Shown piece after piece: positions 60,791 through 64,000 of a stretch of DNA of 64,000 nt. A program made the position numbers and the translations under genes. This DNA comes from Pseudomonadota bacterium (lineage in GTDB: Bacteria; Pseudomonadota; Alphaproteobacteria; Rhizobiales; Tepidamorphaceae). Positions within the stretch are counted from its first letter, which is position 1. Each line of letters starts with the position of its first letter. The notes beneath the pieces are model-generated. The model was not told the origin of the DNA and did not search any database. It was given only the letters and a program-made list of their open reading frames with translations. The stretch covers positions 5,375 through 69,374 of the forward strand of contig JAEWYT010000168.1 in NCBI GenBank assembly GCA_023458595.1. Reading direction: 5' to 3'.

Positions 60791-61639
60791 CTAGCGTGCC
60801 ATCCGCGCCTTGCGGTCGCGTTCCTTGAGGATGACGTAGGTGGTCGCCGCGAGGATCGTCAGCGCCACGAAGATGACGCCGATGACGTTGATGACCGGCG
60901 AGAGGCCGAAACGGAATCGCGAGCCGATCTCGGTGACGAGGGTCCAGTTGCCGCCGATCGCGAAGACCGTCGTGTTGTAGTTCTCGATCGACTGCAGGAA
61001 GGCGATCACGGCCGCGGTGAAGATGGTCGGCGCCAGGAACGGAACCGTGATCCGCCTGAACACCAGAATGCTGGAGGCGCCGAGGTCGAGGGCGGCTTCC
61101 TCGAGGCTCCTGTCCTGCCGCTGCAGCCGGGCGAGGAACATCAGCATCGAATAGGAGGCGATGAAAGTCGACTGGGCCATCATCGCGATGAACAGGCCGC
61201 CGGGCACCTCGAAGTTGCGCCAGAAGATCAGCGTCGAGATGCCGAGGATGATGCCGGGCGTCAGGATAGGCGACACAAGCACGCCGTAGAGAAGACCGTT
61301 CCAGCGGGACTGGAGCCGGGTCAGGATGAACGCGCCGGACAGGCCGAGCGGGACCGAAACGGCGATGACGCCGAGGCCGACGAGGATCGAATTCCAAAGC
61401 CCCTGCAGTATGCGCTGGTCGCCGGCGAGCTCGCCGAACCATTTCAGCGTCCAGCCGCGCCACTGCGTCACCGAGGGGTAGTCGTAGGCGTTGAAGGCGG
61501 CAAGCGTCATCACCAGGAGGGGGGCGAACAGGTAGATGAAGAAGATCACCAGGTAGACGTTGAGGACGACGTCGGCCCAACGCCCTTCACGCGTCCTGCG
61601 GACCGGGGTGGCGGGTGCTGCTGCGGTGGCGGCGGTCAT
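60791..61639 (-). CDS. Polyamine/opine-type ABC permease (PotC-like)
   Basis: ATG 61639 gives 282 residues with six membrane helices. The cytoplasmic EAA loop reads LEEAALDLGASSILVFRRITVPFL, the ATPase contact site. AAFNAYDYPSVTQWRGWTLKWF near the N-terminus is typical of PotC and PhnV-type permeases. It is last in the operon of ATPase, permease 1, permease 2. Substrate, by family, is a polyamine or similar cation, but opines and phosphonates are alternatives. Confidence 0.92.
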   Translation of the reverse strand: MTAATAAAPATPVRRTREGRWADVVLNVYLVIFFIYLFAPLLVMTLAAFNAYDYPSVTQWRGWTLKWFGELAGDQRILQGLWNSILVGLGVIAVSVPLGLSGAFILTRLQSRWNGLLYGVLVSPILTPGIILGISTLIFWRNFEVPGGLFIAMMAQSTFIASYSMLMFLARLQRQDRSLEEAALDLGASSILVFRRITVPFLAPTIFTAAVIAFLQSIENYNTTVFAIGGNWTLVTEIGSRFRFGLSPVINVIGVIFVALTILAATTYVILKERDRKARMAR

Positions 61640-61656
61640 CGTTCTGCCCTCTCGTC

Positions 61657-62691
61657 TCACCGGGCGATGTCGCGCACGCCGACGCGGAAAAGCATCATCA
61701 TCAGGAAGATGAATGCTATGCAGACGATCAGGAGCGTGAAGGCGTAAGCGGCCCCGACGTTCCAGTTGTTGGACTCGAAAAACTGGCGATAGATCGTCTG
61801 GCTGAACCAGTCGCCCGACGTGCCGCGCGTCATGATCTGCGGCACCGAGTAGGAGCCCGCCGACAGCATGAACGTCATGATGCAGCCGACCGCGATGCCG
61901 GGCTTGGCGTGCGGGATCGCGACCCGCCAGTGGATGCGCCAGCTCGACGCGCCGAGGTCGCGGGCGGCCTCGAGCTGGTTGCGGTCGAGCGTCTCCAGCG
62001 TGTTGTAGATCGGGAAGACCATGAACAGGATGTAGGCGTAGACCATCGCCACGAAGACGGCGGCCGGCGATTCCAGGAACGGGATCCACTCGTGCCTGGC
62101 GAGGTCGGTGATGCCCATCCAGTCGAGGAAGGTGTTCAGCACGCCCTGATAGTCGAGGATCATCAGCCAGGCGTAGACGCGCAGAAGCTCGTTGATCGCG
62201 TAGGGGATGATGAGGCCGAGCATCAGGAAGGCGGCGGCCTGGGGCGTCGCGACCTGGGCCACGGCGAAGGCGATCGGGTAGCAGACGATCAGCGCGAGCA
62301 CCGTCACCAGCGCGGCGTAGAAGATCGTCCGGACGAAGATCTTGAAGTGCAGCCCCGACATGCGGGTGTAGTTCGACAGCGTGTAGACCTTCTGCGGCGC
62401 CTTCTCCTGCGCTTCCAGCTCGGCGATCTGGTCCTCGATCTTCGAGATCTTGTCCTCGATCGCCGGCTTTTCGGCGTCCGAAGCCTGGTGGGCGTCGAAC
62501 TGCAGGAGCGAGATGTCGTTGTAGAGCCGGTCGATCTGCAGGGAGAGCTGCGTCGACTCCTGGCGGACCCACAGCGAGCGCTCGACCATGAAGAGCTGGG
62601 GAATGACGATCATCGCCAGCACCCAGGCCGCCGTCAGGAAGACGAACAGCCAGGTCAGGGTTCGGCCGTAGGTGCGGACGAGCGCGTTCAT
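61657..62691 (-). CDS. Polyamine/opine-type ABC permease (PotB-like) with coiled-coil insert
   Basis: ATG 62691 gives 344 residues, about 50-60 more than PotB. The extra part is a periplasmic loop between TM1 and TM2 (about residues 37-97: VRQESTQLSLQIDRLYNDI ... KISKIEDQIAELEAQEK), with heptad spacing as in a coiled coil. The rest is standard, with EAA loop LEAARDLGASSWRIHWRVAIPHAKPGI. It lies 4 bp after the ATPase gene and 17 bp before permease 2. Confidence 0.9.
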   Translation of the reverse strand: MNALVRTYGRTLTWLFVFLTAAWVLAMIVIPQLFMVERSLWVRQESTQLSLQIDRLYNDISLLQFDAHQASDAEKPAIEDKISKIEDQIAELEAQEKAPQKVYTLSNYTRMSGLHFKIFVRTIFYAALVTVLALIVCYPIAFAVAQVATPQAAAFLMLGLIIPYAINELLRVYAWLMILDYQGVLNTFLDWMGITDLARHEWIPFLESPAAVFVAMVYAYILFMVFPIYNTLETLDRNQLEAARDLGASSWRIHWRVAIPHAKPGIAVGCIMTFMLSAGSYSVPQIMTRGTSGDWFSQTIYRQFFESNNWNVGAAYAFTLLIVCIAFIFLMMMLFRVGVRDIAR

Positions 62692-62695
62692 CGGC

Positions 62696-63787
62696 TCAGT
62701 CCCGCGCCAGTTCGCCGGCGGGCAGCACCAGCGCATCCCCCGCTGCGAAGCCGATCCGCTGCTCGCCCTCGAGATCGCGGCCGGCCGCGCCGGAATTGAC
62801 GATGTGGACCATGATCTCGCCGTCGTCGCGCTTCAGGAACAGGTTGACGAACGGGCCCTCGAGATCGCGGCGATCGACCTTGGCGGAGACGACGTTGTCG
62901 AGAGCGACCCCGTTCAGGAACTGCATGCGCTCGGGGCGGACGAACACCATCGCGTCGTCGCCCTTCGACAGGCCGTTGCGGACGCGGCCGCGCAGACGCC
63001 CGTCCGGGCCCTCGACGACCGCGAAGCCGCCGGCGACGTCGGACACTGTGCCGCGGAAGACGTTCTGCTCGCCGACGAACGTCGCGACGAAGGGCGTCTG
63101 CGGATCGTCGTAGAGGACGTCGGTCGTGTCGACCTGCTCGACGCAGCCGAGATTCATGACGGCGATGCGGTCCGACATGGTCAGCGCCTCGCCCTGGTCG
63201 TGGGTGATGTAGATGAAGGTGACGCCGGTCTTGCGCTGGATGGACTTGAGCTCGGCGCGCATGTGCTGGCGCAGCTTGAGGTCGAGCGCCGACAGCGGTT
63301 CGTCGAGGAGGAGCACCGCCGGTTCCACGGCGAGGGCGCGGGCGATCGCCACGCGCTGGCGCTGGCCGCCGGAAAGATCGCCCGGCAGCTTGTCCTCCTG
63401 GCCGCGAAGGGCAACGAGATCGATGAGCTCCATGGCCCGGTCGCGGCGCTGCCTCTTCGGGACTCCGCGCGCCTCGAGACCGAAGGCGACGTTCTCCCAG
63501 ACCGGCATCAACGGAAACAGCGCAAGGTTCTGGAAGATCAGCGCGGTCGGGCGGCGGTTCGGGCCTATGCCGGCCATGTCCTCACTGCCGATCAGCACGC
63601 GACCGGTGGTCGGCTCCAGGAAGCCGGAGATCATCCTCAGGATCGTGGTCTTGCCGCAGCCCGACGGACCGAGGATGGAGAAGAACTCGCCGGCGCGGAT
63701 CTCGAGCGCCGTCTTCTGGACGGCCGTGAAGTCGCCGAAGACCATCGACACGTCTTCGAGTACGACGTTCTTTCCCTTTCCCAGCAT
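62696..63787 (-). CDS. Polyamine/opine-type ABC transporter ATPase (PotA-like)
   Basis: The 363-residue protein has Walker A LGPSGCGKTT, signature LSGGQRQRVAIARAL, Walker B VLLLDEPLSALD and the switch His in YITHDQGEAL. A C-terminal TOBE domain (about residues 280-363) follows. This is the PotA/PhnT group, which energises import with the two permeases downstream. A binding-protein gene is expected just beyond the window, upstream. Confidence 0.92.
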   Translation of the reverse strand: MLGKGKNVVLEDVSMVFGDFTAVQKTALEIRAGEFFSILGPSGCGKTTILRMISGFLEPTTGRVLIGSEDMAGIGPNRRPTALIFQNLALFPLMPVWENVAFGLEARGVPKRQRRDRAMELIDLVALRGQEDKLPGDLSGGQRQRVAIARALAVEPAVLLLDEPLSALDLKLRQHMRAELKSIQRKTGVTFIYITHDQGEALTMSDRIAVMNLGCVEQVDTTDVLYDDPQTPFVATFVGEQNVFRGTVSDVAGGFAVVEGPDGRLRGRVRNGLSKGDDAMVFVRPERMQFLNGVALDNVVSAKVDRRDLEGPFVNLFLKRDDGEIMVHIVNSGAAGRDLEGEQRIGFAAGDALVLPAGELARD

Positions 63788-64000
63788 CGCAGTTCCCCCT
63801 CGAACCCACGATCATCTGTAGCCCCGGCTCGTGACGTTCACGCGTCACTGCGGCGGGACCGTCAGGCGCTCCGGGTCGCGAAAGGATGCCGCCGGGCCCT
63901 CCTTCCGGCCGGAAGGAAATCGGGGCCGCCCCGTTTCGGGGGCGGGCCCCCACCGCACAGGCGTTCGTGAACGTCTCCACCTACTCGGTGCGCCGCGCGC
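63788..64000. other. Palindrome, hairpin and possible end of the next gene upstream
   Basis: TCCTTCCGGCCGGAAGGA at 63900-63917 is an exact 18-bp palindrome. GGGGCCGCCCC (63922-63932) pairs with GGGGCGGGCCCC (63939-63950) around a 6-nt loop, forming a strong hairpin. On the minus strand a TAG at 63983-63981 could end a gene entering from beyond the edge (its last residues would be ARRTE), in which case the hairpin would be its terminator or an attenuator before the ATPase gene. Six codons are too few to prove this. Confidence 0.45.

Overview
This 64 kb window comes from a GC-rich chromosome. Gene content and order point to an alphaproteobacterium, most likely of the order Hyphomicrobiales (Rhizobiales). 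The main support is the block UPF0262 / low-molecular-weight phosphatase / infA / maf / yacG / tRNA-Phe. The several TRAP transporters and the ScfR-type regulator agree with this. I see no plasmid or phage backbone, no insertion sequence and no CRISPR array. High GC makes very long antisense reading frames common, and these were set aside.

Layout. (A) 1-14.9 kb is a sulfur- and glycan-centred cluster. It holds the end of an arylsulfatase, UDP-sulfoquinovose synthase (sqdB), two methyltransferases, a 1079-residue double glycosyltransferase, a mannose-1-phosphate guanylyltransferase, a WbsX-type glycan protein and four separate sulfotransferases. The two large glycan proteins share an unusual N-terminal repeat. 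Together these genes suggest assembly of a sulfated, methylated surface polysaccharide fed by GDP-mannose. (B) 14.9-19.3 kb holds single genes: a stand-alone archaeo-eukaryotic-type primase, a dodecin, a DUF1194 secreted protein, a Cys/Met-metabolism PLP enzyme, a DksA/TraR protein and a PPOX flavoprotein. (C) 19.3-29.8 kb holds a five-gene Liv-type ABC importer. Divergent from it are an ScfR-like short-chain-fatty-acid regulator and a translationally coupled response regulator / small membrane protein / SSS-histidine kinase set. (D) 29.8-43.1 kb is a uronate catabolism island. It has two complete TRAP transporters and two GntR regulators, each reading divergently from a TRAP operon. Its enzymes are manD, uxaC and uxuB (glucuronate to 2-keto-3-deoxygluconate, KDG) and kduI-kduD (unsaturated uronates to KDG). 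KDG kinase and aldolase are not in the window. (E) 43.1-44.4 kb encodes two exported proteins, one with hexapeptide repeats. (F) 44.6-52.0 kb is the conserved housekeeping block, interrupted by a short-chain dehydrogenase, an exported protein, an acyl-CoA ligase and an OmpW porin, and lacking hisD at its usual place. (G) 52-60.8 kb holds small unknown genes and two paralogous chemoreceptors that flank a DUF6065 gene. (H) 60.8-64 kb is a polyamine/opine-type ABC transporter (two permeases and an ATPase) running off the window edge.

Regulatory sites that stand out are an exact 18-bp palindrome followed directly by a degenerate second copy in front of the second GntR gene, a direct-repeat region in front of the first GntR gene, and an AT-rich divergent region between the Liv operon and the ScfR-like gene. 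All functions are assigned by reading protein motifs and gene context; no database search was possible.
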